A stretch of 64,000 nucleotides of DNA from Streptomyces candidus (GTDB lineage: Bacteria > Actinomycetota > Actinomycetes > Streptomycetales > Streptomycetaceae), in assembly GCF_014207445.1 (NCBI RefSeq), contig NZ_JACHEM010000002.1, positions 1 to 64,000 of the forward strand, in the 5' to 3' direction. The notes below the pieces were generated by a model. The model worked only from the letters and a program-made list of their open reading frames with translations. It was not told the origin of the DNA and did not search any database. A program made the position numbers and the translations under genes. Every line of letters begins with the position of its first letter. Within the stretch, counting starts at the first letter, position 1. This document shows, piece after piece, positions 1 through 10,197 of the stretch.

Positions 1-92
1 GCCCGGTTACATTCCGAACCCGGAAGCTAAGCCTTTCCGCGCCGATGGTACTGCAGGGGGGACCCTGTGGGAGAGTAGGACGCCGCCGAACA
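1..92 (+). rRNA. rrf: 5S ribosomal RNA, 3' part
   Basis: The window opens inside a 5S rRNA. The sequence contains the conserved stretch ending in a GGGAGAGTAGGACGCCGCC-type 3' stem typical of actinobacterial 5S. The 5' part lies before the window, so this is the distal end of an rRNA operon. The exact 3' end is uncertain by a few bases. Confidence 0.93.
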
Positions 93-103
93 ATCATTGC
101 GAA

Positions 104-135
104 GAGCCCCGTGCCGGGGATACCGGTACGGGGCT
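104..135 (+). terminator. rRNA operon terminator
   Basis: An 11-bp stem (AGCCCCGTGCC, 104-114, with GGTACGGGGCT, 125-135; one G-T pair) is followed by TTTTCTG. It lies just after the 5S rRNA and is a good intrinsic terminator. The stretch from here to the tRNA (136-414) shows nothing else I can name. Confidence 0.85.
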
Positions 136-414
136 TTTCTGCGTTCTGGACGATCTGTGTGCTGAGTGGCCAGATCGGGCAATTCGTCCTATGTCTGTCG
201 GCGGGCCCTACGTTCGAGATCAGTGCGGAGTGGCTCGTACGTGGGCAGGCGCGGGCACGTGCAGGGCGTGCACAGGCCTGTCGCCGGGCCGCTTACAGGC
301 CTTGTCGGCGTGCGCGCAGGCCGGTTGGGGGCGGCGTGAGCGGCCGGAGGAGGGGTGGTTCGAACTCCGGCGATTTTATGGGTATGATCTATCTCGTTGC
401 CGCAGCGCAACGAG

Positions 415-487
415 GCCCCAATAGCTCAGTCGGTAGAGCGTCTCCATGGTAAGGAGAAGGTCTGCGGTTCGATTCCGCATTGGGGCT
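415..487 (+). tRNA. tRNA-Thr (anticodon GGT)
   Basis: A 73-nt cloverleaf. The acceptor stem GCCCCAA (415-421) pairs with TTGGGGC (480-486). The anticodon stem TCTCC/GGAGA encloses loop ATGGTAA, giving anticodon GGT at 448-450, which reads ACC and ACT threonine codons. The T arm CTGCGG-TTCGATT-CCGCA is intact. The 3' CCA is not encoded. It stands alone between the rRNA operon and osaC. Confidence 0.96.
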
Positions 488-495
488 CAGCGAAA

Positions 496-530
496 AGGAG
501 GGGCCCCCGCCGTTGGCGGGGGCCCCTCCT
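496..530. terminator. Bidirectional terminator between tRNA-Thr and osaC
   Basis: A perfect 16-bp inverted repeat (496-511 with 515-530, loop GTT) sits between the tRNA and the convergent osaC stop. An A-run precedes it on the plus strand, which becomes a T-run for transcripts arriving from osaC. It can therefore end osaC transcription and, less canonically, the tRNA transcript. Confidence 0.75.
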
Positions 531-579
531 GCAGGTCCGGAGCCGCGTGGGGAGAGGAGAGCAGCTCTCCCCACACGGG

Positions 580-3207
580 CTAGTGCTTCATGGGCTCCGG
601 GACGCGCATGGCGAGGATGGCCATGTCGTCGGAGGCGGGTTCGGCGGCGAAGCGTTCCACGGCGCGCAGGACGCGCGCGGCGACAGCGCCGGCGGTCAGC
701 CCCGTACAACCGGCGAGTACGTCCGCGAGACCGTCGTCGCCGAGCATCCGGGTGCCCTCGCGGCGTTCCGTGATGCCGTCCGTGACGCACAGGAGGACGT
801 CCCCCGGCTCCAGGGTGATGGTCTCCTCGTACAGTTCCAGGTCCTCCATGACGCCGAGCAGGGGCTGGGGTTCGGCGGCGGGGGTGACCGTCCCGTCCTG
901 GCGGAGGCGGAGGGGGAGCGGATGCCCCGCGCAGACGATCTTGAGGATCGAGCTGCCGTCCTCCTGCGGCCACAGCTCTCCGTAGAGGAGGGTCAGGAAA
1001 CGGCTGCGTTCGCCCTCGTCCAGGATGGCGGCGTTGAGGCGTTCGAGGACGGCGGGGCCGCCGAAGCCCTCGCGGGCGAGCAGGCGCAGCGCGTGGCGGG
1101 CGAGACCGGTGACCGCGGCGGCCTGTGGGCCGGTACCGCAGACGTCGCCGATGGCGAAGCCGTACGCGCCGTCGCGGATCGGGAAGAGGTCGTAGAAGTC
1201 GCCGCCGACCTCGTTGCCCTCGCCGGCCGCCCGGTAGATGACCTCCACCTCGACGTTCGGGACGATCGGCAGCTCCGGGGGGAGCAGGCTGCGCTGGAGC
1301 GACTGACTGATGGCCATGCGCTCCGAGTACAGGCGGGCGTTGTCGAGGGCGGCCCGGCGGGAGAGGTCCTCGGCGAGTTCGAGGATCTCCTGGCGGAAGT
1401 GGTCGTCGGTGGGCTTGCCGAGGGTCAGCATGCCGATGACCCGGTTGCGGGCGACCAGCGGCAGGACGACCGTCTCGCCGCCGACCGCGGCGGCGGTGGC
1501 CAGCGTGGTGCCGATCCCCGAGCCGATGTGCGGGGACGAGGCGAGGCCGAGGCTGCGCATGGAGGTACGCAGCGCGGCCTGGTGGGCCGCCTCGCTGGGT
1601 GCGTTCCAGATGCGGGCCCCGGGAGTGGGCACCGGGTCGGGCGGGCTGATCCTGGAGAGGAGAGCCTTGAGGCCGTCGATGCGTTCCTCGTCCTCGTGCA
1701 GGACGTACGAGAGGTACGGGTCCGAAGCGGGGTCGGCGATCGTGTAGACGGCGCACCAGGCGGCCAGGGTGGGGACCGTCATCTGTGCCATGAGGGCCAG
1801 GGTCTGGTCGCGGTCCAGGGTGCCGGCGAGCAGGTCGGAGGCCTCGACGAGGAAGGACAGGGAGCCGCGCCGCAGACGTTCGAGCTCGCCGAGGCGGGCG
1901 GACTCGACGGCGAGCGCGATGCGGTCGGCTGCGAACTGGAGGCGCAGGGCCTCCTCGTTGGTGTACCGGCCCGCGGCTTCGGCGGCGACGCCGAGGGAGC
2001 CGGTGAGGCGGCCCTCGACCTTGAGGGGGACGGTGACGACGGACCGCATTCCCGTGCCGTCGAGGAGGGGGACGGCGCCGGGGACTGCCGTCAGGTCCTC
2101 GTGCACGGCGGGCATGCGGGCGGAGCCGTACCTTCCGGTACCGGCTTCCACGGGTACGCGGGCGAAGCGCTGGCGGGCGGACGGGAGGCCGGTGGTCGCC
2201 CGTACCTCCAGTTCCGTCTCGTCGTCGGTGGCGAGCAGGAGGAACGCGGAGTCGGCGTCGAGCATGTCGCGGGCGCGTTCCACCGTGCGCTGGAGAAGTC
2301 CGTCCAGGTCCTCGGGGGCGGGGGAGCCGATGAAGACCTCGAAGGGGTCCGTGGTCCGGCCTTCGACGCCGCCGACGGTGTCCGCGGACGGCTGGCGTTG
2401 CGGGGTCTGGAGCACGGCGCGCTCGAATTCCCGCACCAGGAGGCAGACCGTGGAGGGCTCCCCCTCGCTGTCCCGTACGCGCAGATGGGAGGCGTAGACG
2501 GGGACGACGCGGCCGTCCTCGCCGCGGATGCCGTAGCTGCCCTCCCAGCGGGACATCTGGAGGGCTTCGGCGATGCCGGTGCCGATGCCCGGGGTCTGCG
2601 GCCAGGCGGTGAGGTCGGTGAGGGGCTTGCCGGTGACCTGCTCGGCGGCGTACCCGAAGAGGTCCTCGGCGTCCTCGCTCCAGGAGGCGATGGCGCCGGT
2701 GCGGTCTATCTGGACGACCGCGACGCGGATGCGGCCGTCGGCGAGCGGGAGGAGGGCGTCCGGGAGGACGGGGCCGGCGACGCGGGTGCCGACGGGGCGT
2801 TGCGGCAGGTCGAGTTGGAACCAGACGTGTTTCTGGGTGGGGCTGTACTCGACGCCCCACTTGGAGGCGAGGGCGGCGCACAGCAGGAGGCCGCGGCCGC
2901 CTTCGCGGTCCGGGCCGCCGAGGGACATGCCGGTGCCCTGGAGCGGGACCTCGCGCTCCGGATAGCGGTCGCCGACCTCGACGCGGATCCCGTCCTCGGT
3001 GAGCAGACACAGAACGTCGGCCTGGGTGCCCGCGTGGACGACGGCGTTGGTGACGAGTTCGCTGGTGAGGACGACCGCGTCGTCCACCAACTCCGAGTGC
3101 CCCCAGCCCTGGAGGGTGTCCCGTACGAACGCACGGGCAGTCGCCACCGACCGTCCGACAGGCTCGAAAGTGGCAGCCGCCCGCGCCGTGATCACAGCAC
3201 TCCCCAT
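580..3207 (-). CDS. osaC: OsaC: kinase/PAS/GAF/PP2C multidomain regulator of osmotic stress sigma factor
   Basis: 875 aa. Domains in order: RsbW-type HATPase (about 10-140, with the SELVTNAVVHA box and a GGRGLLL glycine motif), PAS (about 155-275), two GAF domains (about 300-450 and 465-625) and a SpoIIE/PP2C phosphatase (about 645-870, with VGGDFYDLF and GDVCGTG metal-binding aspartates). One protein thus carries both an anti-sigma-kinase-like and a phosphatase module. The architecture and its position divergent from osaA match S. coelicolor OsaC (SCO5747), reported to return SigB activity to baseline after osmotic stress. No membrane segment, so it is cytoplasmic. ATG start. The 280-bp gap to osaA (3208-3487) must hold both promoters; I see no clear consensus there. 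Confidence 0.9.
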   Translation of the reverse strand: MGSAVITARAAATFEPVGRSVATARAFVRDTLQGWGHSELVDDAVVLTSELVTNAVVHAGTQADVLCLLTEDGIRVEVGDRYPEREVPLQGTGMSLGGPDREGGRGLLLCAALASKWGVEYSPTQKHVWFQLDLPQRPVGTRVAGPVLPDALLPLADGRIRVAVVQIDRTGAIASWSEDAEDLFGYAAEQVTGKPLTDLTAWPQTPGIGTGIAEALQMSRWEGSYGIRGEDGRVVPVYASHLRVRDSEGEPSTVCLLVREFERAVLQTPQRQPSADTVGGVEGRTTDPFEVFIGSPAPEDLDGLLQRTVERARDMLDADSAFLLLATDDETELEVRATTGLPSARQRFARVPVEAGTGRYGSARMPAVHEDLTAVPGAVPLLDGTGMRSVVTVPLKVEGRLTGSLGVAAEAAGRYTNEEALRLQFAADRIALAVESARLGELERLRRGSLSFLVEASDLLAGTLDRDQTLALMAQMTVPTLAAWCAVYTIADPASDPYLSYVLHEDEERIDGLKALLSRISPPDPVPTPGARIWNAPSEAAHQAALRTSMRSLGLASSPHIGSGIGTTLATAAAVGGETVVLPLVARNRVIGMLTLGKPTDDHFRQEILELAEDLSRRAALDNARLYSERMAISQSLQRSLLPPELPIVPNVEVEVIYRAAGEGNEVGGDFYDLFPIRDGAYGFAIGDVCGTGPQAAAVTGLARHALRLLAREGFGGPAVLERLNAAILDEGERSRFLTLLYGELWPQEDGSSILKIVCAGHPLPLRLRQDGTVTPAAEPQPLLGVMEDLELYEETITLEPGDVLLCVTDGITERREGTRMLGDDGLADVLAGCTGLTAGAVAARVLRAVERFAAEPASDDMAILAMRVPEPMKH

Positions 3208-3487
3208 GTGGTGTTCGTCGCTTCCCCGAGTCCTGTGCCCGTTTCTCGCGGCTTCGATACGCCCTGCCCAGGCTAGACCGTCGGCCGGGGCGGCGTGGCA
3301 CTGCGTCCTTACTGCGTACGAGAAGCGGCGTCCGGGGAGGGGATGGCGCCGTCGCTGTAGGCTTCAACGATTTGACGCCGGGGGCGTCACGCCTTGACTG
3401 TCGGACACGGCGGTGCGCCAAGGTGGAAGACTGGGAACGCATTAGCAAGACCTGGGAAATACGGTCGATCCCTGCGGGAGGGACACG

Positions 3488-6400
3488 GTGGAGTCTGGCG
3501 TGGCGGCGCGGGGCAAGAGTTCGCGCGCAAAAGGCGGACGGTCCCGCGGCAATGGGACGACCGAGGTGGACACGGCGGCGCTGAACCGTCTGCTGGCCGC
3601 TCTGGCGTCGATGCGGGACGGGAACTTCAGGCGCCGGCTGACGGTCTCCGGCGACGGGGTGATGTCGGAGATCGCCGCCGTCTTCAACGAGGTGGCGGAC
3701 CGGAACCTGCATCTGACGGGCGAGCTGGCGCGGGTACGGCGCATGGTCGGCCGGGAGGGGAAGTTGGCGGAGCGCCTGGAGACCGGGGCCTGCGAAGGGT
3801 CCTGGGCGACCGCGATCGACGCGTCGAACGCATTGGTCGAGGACCTTGTGCGGCCCGTGTCGGAGGTCGGCAGGGTGCTGTCCGCGGTGGCGGAGGGCGA
3901 CCTGGAGCAGCGGATGGAGCTGCGCTCGCAGGGCGGTGACGGGAACGGGCACCCGCTGCGCGGGGAGTTCCTGAAGGTCGGCCGTACGGTCAACAACCTG
4001 GTCGACCAGCTGTCCGCGTTCACCGACGAGGTGACGCGGGTCGCCCTGGAGGTCGGTACCGAGGGCAAGCTCGGCGGGCAGGCGCAGGTGCGCGGGATGT
4101 CCGGTTCGTGGAAGGACCTCACGGACTCCGTCAACACCATGGCGTACCGGCTGACCGCCCAGGTGCGGGACATCGCGCTCGTGACGACGGCGGTCGCCAA
4201 GGGCGATCTGTCGCGCAAGGTCACGGTGCACGTGTCCGGCGAGATGCTCCAGCTGAAGAACACCGTGAACACGATGGTCGACCAGCTGTCGTCGTTCTCC
4301 TCCGAAGTGACGCGAGTGGCGCGCGAGGTGGGGACCGAGGGCGCGCTCGGCGGGCAGGCGCAGGTCCCGGGTGTGGCCGGAGTGTGGAAGGACCTCACCG
4401 ATTCGGTGAACCTCATGGCCGGGAATCTGACCTCGCAGGTGCGGGGGATCGCCGAGGTGACGACGGCGGTCGCCAACGGTGACCTGTCGCGCAAGGTCAG
4501 GGTGCACGCGCGCGGCGAGGTCGCCCAGCTCGCAGAAACCATCAACCAGATGACCGAGACGCTGCGCACGTTCGCGGACGAGGTGACCCGGGTCGCCAGC
4601 GAGGTCGGCGGCGAGGGGCTGCTGGGCGGTCAGGCGCAGGTGCCGGGTGCGGCGGGTACGTGGAAGGACCTGACGGACTCGGTCAACACCGCGTTCCGCA
4701 ACCTCACGGACCAGGTGCGGAACATCGCGCAGGTGACGACGGCGGTCGCCAACGGTGATCTGTCGCAGAAGGTCACCGTCGATGTGGCCGGCGAGATGCT
4801 GGAGCTGAAGAACACCGTCAACACGATGGTGGAGCAGCTGCAGTCCTTCGGTTCCGAAGTGACGCGGGTGGCCCGTGAGGTCGGCGTCGAGGGGCAGTTG
4901 GGCGGTCAGGCGCAGGTGCCGGGCGCGGCGGGTACGTGGAAGGACCTGACGGACTCCGTCAATACGGCCTTCCGCAACCTCACCGGGCAGGTGCGGAACA
5001 TCGCGCAGGTGACGACGGCGGTCGCCAACGGTGATCTGTCGCAGAAGGTCACCGTCGACGTCTCCGGCGAGATGCTGGAGCTGAAGAACACCGTCAACAC
5101 GATGGTCGACCAGCTGTCCGCGTTCGCGGACCAGGTGACGCGGATGGCCCGGGACGTGGGTACCGAGGGGCGGCTCGGCGGTCAGGCACGCGTCGACGGC
5201 GTCAGCGGTACGTGGAAGGAACTCACCGACTCCGTCAACTTCATGGCCGGCAATCTGACGTCGCAGGTGCGGCAGATCGCCCAGGTCACGACCGCGGTGG
5301 CGCGCGGTGACCTGTCGCAGAAGATCGACGTGGACGCGCGCGGCGAGATCCTGGAGCTGAAGAACACCATCAACACGATGGTCGACCAGCTGTCCGCGTT
5401 CGCGGACCAGGTGACCCGGGTCGCCCGCGAGGTGGGTACCGAGGGGCGGCTGGGCGGTCAGGCCCAGGTGCCCGGCGTCGCCGGTGTGTGGCGCGACCTG
5501 ACGGACTCGGTGAACGGCATGGCCGGGAACCTCACCGACCAGGTGCGCAACATCGCGCAGGTCGCCACCGCGGTGGCGCGCGGTGACCTGTCGCAGAAGA
5601 TCGACGTGGACGCGCGCGGCGAGATCCTGGAGCTGAAGAACACCCTCAACACGATGGTCGACCAGCTCTCCAACTTCGCGGAGCAGGTTACCAGGGTGGC
5701 CCGCGAGGTGGGCACCGAGGGGATGCTCGGCGGGCAGGCCGAGGTGCAGGGCGTCAGCGGTACGTGGAAGGACCTCACCCAGTCCGTGAACTTCATGGCG
5801 AACAACCTCACCTCGCAGGTGCGGAACATCGCCGAGGTCACCACGGCCGTCGCCAAGGGCGACCTGTCCAAGAAGATCACCGTGGACGCGAAGGGCGAGA
5901 TCCTGGACCTCGTCACGACCGTGAACACGATGGTCGACCAGCTTTCGAACTTCGCCGACGAGGTGACGAGGGTGGCCCGCGAGGTGGGCACCGAGGGAAT
6001 CCTCGGCGGCCAGGCCCGGGTGCGTGGAGTCACCGGCATCTGGAAGGACCTCAGCGACAACGTCAACACCATGGCGAACAACCTGACGTCGCAGGTGCGG
6101 AACATCTCACGGGTGTCCTCCGCGGTCGCCAACGGCGATCTGACGAAGAAGGTCACCGTGGAGGCGCGCGGCGAGGTCGCCGAGCTCGCCGACACCGTGA
6201 ACACCATGGTCACGACCCTGTCGTCGTTCGCGGACGAGGTCACGCGAGTGGCCCGGGAGGTGGGCACGCAGGGCGAGCTGGGCGGCCAGGCACGCGTACC
6301 CGGAGTCGCCGGTACGTGGAAGGACCTCACCGAGTCCGTGAACTCGATGGCGTCCAACCTGACCGGCCAGGTGCGGCAGATCGCCACCGTGACCACGGCC

Positions 6401-9007
6401 ATCGCACGCGGCGACCTCACCAAGAAGATCGACATCGACGCGCGCGGGGAGATCCAGGACCTCAAGGACACCATCAACACGATGGTCGACCAGCTCTCCT
6501 CGTTCGCTGACCAGGTGACGAGGGTGGCCCGCGAGGTGGGCACCGACGGGCAGTTGGGCGGCCAGGCGCGGGTGCGGGACGTCGACGGCACGTGGCGGGA
6601 CCTGACGGAGTCCGTGAACGAGATGGCCGGGAACCTGACCCGTCAGGTGCGCGCCATCGCGAAGGTCGCCACCGCGGTGACCCGCGGTGACCTGAGCCTG
6701 AAGGTCGACGTGGACGCGGCCGGCGAGATCCAGGAGCTGCAGGACAACATCAACACCATGATCGCCAACCTGCGTGACACCACCCTCGCCAACGAGGAGC
6801 AGGACTGGCTCAAGGGCAACCTGGCCCGCATCTCCGGGCTGATGCAGGGCCGGCGCGACCTCGACGACGTGGCCTCGCTGATCATGAGCGAGCTGACGCC
6901 GGTGGTCTCCGCGCAGCAGGGCGCGTTCTTCCTGGCGATGCCCACGGGCGCCGCCGCGGTCAAGGGCGCCGAGGTCGGGGCGGAGGCGGACAGCCCGTAC
7001 CAGCTGCGGATGCGCGGGAGCTACGGGTACACCGCCGGTGCGATGCCGACCGTCTTCCGGCCGGGGGAGACCCTGATCGGGACGGCCGCGGAGGAGAAGC
7101 GGACCATCCAGGTGAAGGTGCCGCCGGGGTACCTGAGGATCTCCTCGGGTCTCGGCGAGGCGCCCCCGGCGCACGTGATCGTGCTGCCGGTGCTCTTCGA
7201 GGGGCAGGTGCTGGGTGTCATCGAGCTGGCGTCGTTCCAGCCGTTCACGCACATCCAGAAGGACTTCCTCAACCAGATCGCGGAAATGATCGCGACCAGC
7301 GTCAACACGATCAGTGTCAATACGAAGACGGAAGTGCTGCTGGAGCAGTCGCAGGAGCTGACCGAACAACTGCGGGAGCGCAGCGAGGAGTTGGAGAACC
7401 GGCAGAAGGCGCTCCAGGAGTCCAACGCGGAACTGGAGGAGAAGGCGGAGCTGTTGGCGCGGCAGAACCGCGACATCGAGGTGAAGAACACCGAGATCGA
7501 GGAGGCCCGGCAGGTGCTGGAGGAGCGGGCCGAGCAGCTCGCGGTCTCCATGCGCTACAAGTCCGAGTTCCTGGCGAACATGTCGCACGAGTTGCGCACC
7601 CCGCTCAACTCGCTGCTGATCCTCGCCAAGCTGCTCGCCGACAATGCCGACGGGAACCTCTCCCCGAAGCAGATCGAGTTCGCCGAGACGATCCACGGGG
7701 CCGGTTCCGACCTGCTCCAGCTGATCAACGACATCCTCGACCTGTCCAAGGTCGAGGCGGGCAAGATGGACGTCTCGCCGACCCGGATCGCGCTCGTCCA
7801 GCTCGTCGACTACGTGGAGGCCACCTTCCGGCCGCTCACCGCGGAGAAGGGGCTCGACTTCTCCGTACGGGTCTCCCCGGAACTGCCCGCGACCCTGCAC
7901 ACCGACGAGCAGCGCCTCCTCCAGGTGCTGCGCAACCTGCTGTCCAACGCGGTGAAGTTCACCGACACCGGGGCCGTCGAGCTCGTCATCCGGCCCGCCA
8001 GCACGGACGTACCGCACGAGATCCGCGAGCAGTTGCTCGAAGCTGGGTCGCTGCGGGACCCGGACGGCGACCTGATCGCCTTCTCGGTCACCGACACCGG
8101 CATCGGCATCGCGGCCAGCAAGATGCGGGTGATCTTCGAGGCGTTCAAGCAGGCCGACGGCACGACCAGCAGGAAGTACGGCGGCACGGGCCTGGGCCTG
8201 TCCATCAGCCGGGAGATCGCCCGGCTGCTCGGCGGTGAGATCCACGCGGCGAGCGAGCCCGGCCGGGGGTCGACGTTCACGCTGTACCTGCCGCTGCACC
8301 CGAGCGAGCTGCCGCCCCAGGGCTACCCGCAGCTCTCCCCGGGCGGCCTCGAACTCCCGCGTCGCGCACCGGCGGAGGAGCGTGGAACCGCGGAGGCCTC
8401 CCGTGCCGCGTACGACCTCGGTGCCCTGAGGGACGAACCGCAGACGGGTCCGGCCGGGCTGTTCCGGCGTCGGCGCAAGGCGATCGGCGCCGCGGAACAG
8501 CGGGCGGCGCTGCCCGGTCAGCCGGCGGCGGCCCCCAGTGGATCGACGCCGCAGGAGCCGTGGGCGGGTCAGGGGACCGGAGAGCACGGGCAGGAGACGG
8601 CACCGGAGGAACGGCGCTCCTACGGCTTCTCCGGCGAGAAGGTGCTGATCGTCGACGACGACATCCGCAACGTCTTCGCCCTGACCAGCGTCCTGGAGCA
8701 GCACGGCCTTTCGGTGCTGTACGCGGAGAACGGGCGCGAGGGCATCGAGGTCCTGGAGCAGCACGACGACGTGACGCTGGTGCTGATGGACATCATGATG
8801 CCGGAGATGGACGGGTACGCGACCACGACGGCGATCCGCAGGATGCCGCAGTTCGCCGGGCTGCCGATCATCGCGCTGACCGCCAAGGCGATGAAGGGCG
8901 ACCGGGAGAAGGCCATCGAGTCGGGTGCCTCCGACTACGTGACGAAGCCGGTGGACCCCGATCACCTCCTCGGTGTGATGGAGCGGTGGATGCGTGGTGA
9001 GGGGTGA
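3488..9007 (+). CDS. osaA: OsaA: soluble poly-HAMP hybrid histidine kinase
   Basis: 1839 aa, GTG start with GGGAGGGAC 3-9 bases upstream. Order: a short basic tail; about 12 HAMP-like units (25-1085), eleven marked by a (K/N/R)GDLS(R/Q/K)K(V/I)-type motif; GAF (about 1115-1280); coiled coil (about 1285-1355); HisKA with phospho-accepting His1367 in SHELRTP; HATPase with N box near 1481 and G boxes near 1537 and 1566; a disordered linker (1600-1713); and a receiver with Asp1768. There are no membrane segments, so signalling is cytoplasmic, resembling fungal group III (Nik1/Os-1) poly-HAMP kinases. Position and architecture match S. coelicolor OsaA (SCO5748), the osmoadaptation kinase paired with OsaB. 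Confidence 0.93.
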   Translation: MESGVAARGKSSRAKGGRSRGNGTTEVDTAALNRLLAALASMRDGNFRRRLTVSGDGVMSEIAAVFNEVADRNLHLTGELARVRRMVGREGKLAERLETGACEGSWATAIDASNALVEDLVRPVSEVGRVLSAVAEGDLEQRMELRSQGGDGNGHPLRGEFLKVGRTVNNLVDQLSAFTDEVTRVALEVGTEGKLGGQAQVRGMSGSWKDLTDSVNTMAYRLTAQVRDIALVTTAVAKGDLSRKVTVHVSGEMLQLKNTVNTMVDQLSSFSSEVTRVAREVGTEGALGGQAQVPGVAGVWKDLTDSVNLMAGNLTSQVRGIAEVTTAVANGDLSRKVRVHARGEVAQLAETINQMTETLRTFADEVTRVASEVGGEGLLGGQAQVPGAAGTWKDLTDSVNTAFRNLTDQVRNIAQVTTAVANGDLSQKVTVDVAGEMLELKNTVNTMVEQLQSFGSEVTRVAREVGVEGQLGGQAQVPGAAGTWKDLTDSVNTAFRNLTGQVRNIAQVTTAVANGDLSQKVTVDVSGEMLELKNTVNTMVDQLSAFADQVTRMARDVGTEGRLGGQARVDGVSGTWKELTDSVNFMAGNLTSQVRQIAQVTTAVARGDLSQKIDVDARGEILELKNTINTMVDQLSAFADQVTRVAREVGTEGRLGGQAQVPGVAGVWRDLTDSVNGMAGNLTDQVRNIAQVATAVARGDLSQKIDVDARGEILELKNTLNTMVDQLSNFAEQVTRVAREVGTEGMLGGQAEVQGVSGTWKDLTQSVNFMANNLTSQVRNIAEVTTAVAKGDLSKKITVDAKGEILDLVTTVNTMVDQLSNFADEVTRVAREVGTEGILGGQARVRGVTGIWKDLSDNVNTMANNLTSQVRNISRVSSAVANGDLTKKVTVEARGEVAELADTVNTMVTTLSSFADEVTRVAREVGTQGELGGQARVPGVAGTWKDLTESVNSMASNLTGQVRQIATVTTAIARGDLTKKIDIDARGEIQDLKDTINTMVDQLSSFADQVTRVAREVGTDGQLGGQARVRDVDGTWRDLTESVNEMAGNLTRQVRAIAKVATAVTRGDLSLKVDVDAAGEIQELQDNINTMIANLRDTTLANEEQDWLKGNLARISGLMQGRRDLDDVASLIMSELTPVVSAQQGAFFLAMPTGAAAVKGAEVGAEADSPYQLRMRGSYGYTAGAMPTVFRPGETLIGTAAEEKRTIQVKVPPGYLRISSGLGEAPPAHVIVLPVLFEGQVLGVIELASFQPFTHIQKDFLNQIAEMIATSVNTISVNTKTEVLLEQSQELTEQLRERSEELENRQKALQESNAELEEKAELLARQNRDIEVKNTEIEEARQVLEERAEQLAVSMRYKSEFLANMSHELRTPLNSLLILAKLLADNADGNLSPKQIEFAETIHGAGSDLLQLINDILDLSKVEAGKMDVSPTRIALVQLVDYVEATFRPLTAEKGLDFSVRVSPELPATLHTDEQRLLQVLRNLLSNAVKFTDTGAVELVIRPASTDVPHEIREQLLEAGSLRDPDGDLIAFSVTDTGIGIAASKMRVIFEAFKQADGTTSRKYGGTGLGLSISREIARLLGGEIHAASEPGRGSTFTLYLPLHPSELPPQGYPQLSPGGLELPRRAPAEERGTAEASRAAYDLGALRDEPQTGPAGLFRRRRKAIGAAEQRAALPGQPAAAPSGSTPQEPWAGQGTGEHGQETAPEERRSYGFSGEKVLIVDDDIRNVFALTSVLEQHGLSVLYAENGREGIEVLEQHDDVTLVLMDIMMPEMDGYATTTAIRRMPQFAGLPIIALTAKAMKGDREKAIESGASDYVTKPVDPDHLLGVMERWMRGEG
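3764..6780 (+). repeat. In-frame 276-bp tandem repeat array (92-aa HAMP unit) inside osaA
   Basis: Ten consecutive units begin at the leucine codon of an LGGQA motif at 4070, 4346, 4622, 4898, 5174, 5450, 5726, 6002, 6278 and 6554, which is exactly 276 bp apart with no insertion or deletion. A degenerate first unit starts near 3764 and is 30 bp longer because of a Gly/Asp-rich insertion. Units at 4622 and 4898 are nearly identical at DNA level over about 200 bp, suggesting recent duplication or gene conversion. Confidence 0.95.
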
Positions 9008-9160
9008 CCCCTGCCGCCGTGCGGTCGTCGCGGTGACCGTACGGTGGTCGGGTGCGGACGTCGGACCGGGCTCCGCGTGCACCGGCCGTCGTGCGTGACG
9101 GCCGGTCGGGGGCGGTCGTGCTGACGGAGTGTGGCCGGCCGCGTGTGAGAGCGCGGTAGT

Positions 9161-9182
9161 CGGGGAACCTTCTGGTTTCCCG
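9161..9182 (+). terminator. Hairpin between osaA and osaB
   Basis: A 9-bp stem (CGGGGAACC with GGTTTCCCG, one G-T pair) with loop TTCT lies 150 bases after osaA and is followed by a weak T-run. It may end osaA transcription, leaving osaB to its own promoter in 9183-9335. The rest of the 328-base gap (9008-9335) contains a GGGTAC at 9239-9244 that resembles the -10 of SigB-type stress promoters, but an upstream GNNT is one base too close for the published spacing. Confidence 0.45.
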
Positions 9183-9335
9183 ATGCGTTTGAGCTACGTG
9201 CACAGTGACATCGCGGTGACAGGGTGTGGCGACCGGCGGGGTACAGCTACCATGACCGGCACAAGGACGGGCGACGCAAGGGAGTCGTCCTCCGGGGCGG
9301 CGCCCGGTGCACTGCCGGGGCGAGGAGGACGGGCC

Positions 9336-10016
9336 ATGGTGCAGAAGGCCAAGATCCTCCTGGTCGATGACCGGCCGGAGAATCTGTTGGCGCTGGAGGC
9401 CATTCTCTCTGCGCTGGATCAGACACTGGTGAGGGCATCGTCAGGGGAGGAAGCGCTCAAAGCACTGCTTACTGATGACTTCGCGGTCATTCTGCTGGAC
9501 GTTCAGATGCCGGGCATGGACGGCTTCGAAACCGCCGCGCACATCAAGCGCCGGGAGCGGACGCGGGACATCCCGATCATCTTTCTCACCGCGATCAACC
9601 ATGGTCCGCATCACACCTTCCGGGGCTATGCGGCGGGCGCGGTGGACTACATCTCGAAGCCGTTCGACCCCTGGGTGCTGCGCGCCAAGGTCTCGGTCTT
9701 CGTCGAGCTGTACATGAAGAACTGTCAGCTGCGGGAGCAAGCGGCCCTGCTGCGTCTCCAGTTGGAGGGCACGAACCGGGCGGACGTAGGAGCGGTCAAG
9801 GAGCCGGCCGGGCTGCTGGCCGAGCTGTCGGCCCGTCTCGCGGCGGTCGAGGAGCAGGCGGAGGCGCTGTCCAAGCAGCTCGACGACGACTCGGCGGACG
9901 CCGCGGCCGTCGCCACCGCCGCCCACCTGGAACGCAAGCTCACCGGGCTGCGCCGGGCGCTCGACGCGCTCGAACCCGGCACCGGCGGTACGGGAACGCT
10001 TCCCTCGCAGAACTGA
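9336..10016 (+). CDS. osaB: OsaB: response regulator with C-terminal coiled coil
   Basis: 226 aa. The start is the ATG at 9336 because AGGAGG lies 7 bases upstream and the receiver begins there (AKILLVDDRPEN); the frame stays open further upstream but without a ribosome site. Receiver at 1-125 with phospho-accepting Asp55 (LLDVQMPGMDG) and the conserved Lys in the SKPF loop. The remainder has heptad-like leucines and no DNA-binding domain, so output is probably protein-protein contact. Matches S. coelicolor OsaB (SCO5749), needed for growth and differentiation at high osmolarity. Its kinase partner OsaA is immediately upstream. Confidence 0.9.
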   Translation: MVQKAKILLVDDRPENLLALEAILSALDQTLVRASSGEEALKALLTDDFAVILLDVQMPGMDGFETAAHIKRRERTRDIPIIFLTAINHGPHHTFRGYAAGAVDYISKPFDPWVLRAKVSVFVELYMKNCQLREQAALLRLQLEGTNRADVGAVKEPAGLLAELSARLAAVEEQAEALSKQLDDDSADAAAVATAAHLERKLTGLRRALDALEPGTGGTGTLPSQN

Positions 10017-10197
10017 CGGCACCGAACACGTCACGGCCCCGCTTCTGGCGACACGTCAGGGACGGGGCTGTCGCACGTGCCCGTCGCCCGTCGGCGCCGA
10101 CCCCGCGTCAATTCCGTACGGCGCAAAGGGCGACACGGAAGGGTGAAGCAGGAGGCACACGTGTCCCGGGACGACTCCACCGGTAACCTCTTGCCCC

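Noticed and set aside
45..452. Small ORF across the 5S rRNA and terminator
   Set aside because: It overlaps the rRNA end, its terminator and the tRNA, with no ribosome site.
415..487. tRNA-Thr as a possible integration site
   Set aside because: No integrase, no repeated 3' tRNA end and no foreign block follow; the next gene is core osaC.
389..4507. Very long minus-strand reading frame opposite osaC and osaA
   Set aside because: It is a shadow frame caused by high GC bias; it crosses terminators and two real genes with full domain content on other frames.
3764..6780. CRISPR-like regular repeats
   Set aside because: The 276-bp units are in-frame coding repeats (HAMP domains), not short repeats with unique spacers.
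9239..9244. Definite SigB promoter for osaB
   Set aside because: The GGGTAC matches, but the only GNNT upstream is 13 rather than 14-16 bases away, so it is left as a possibility only.
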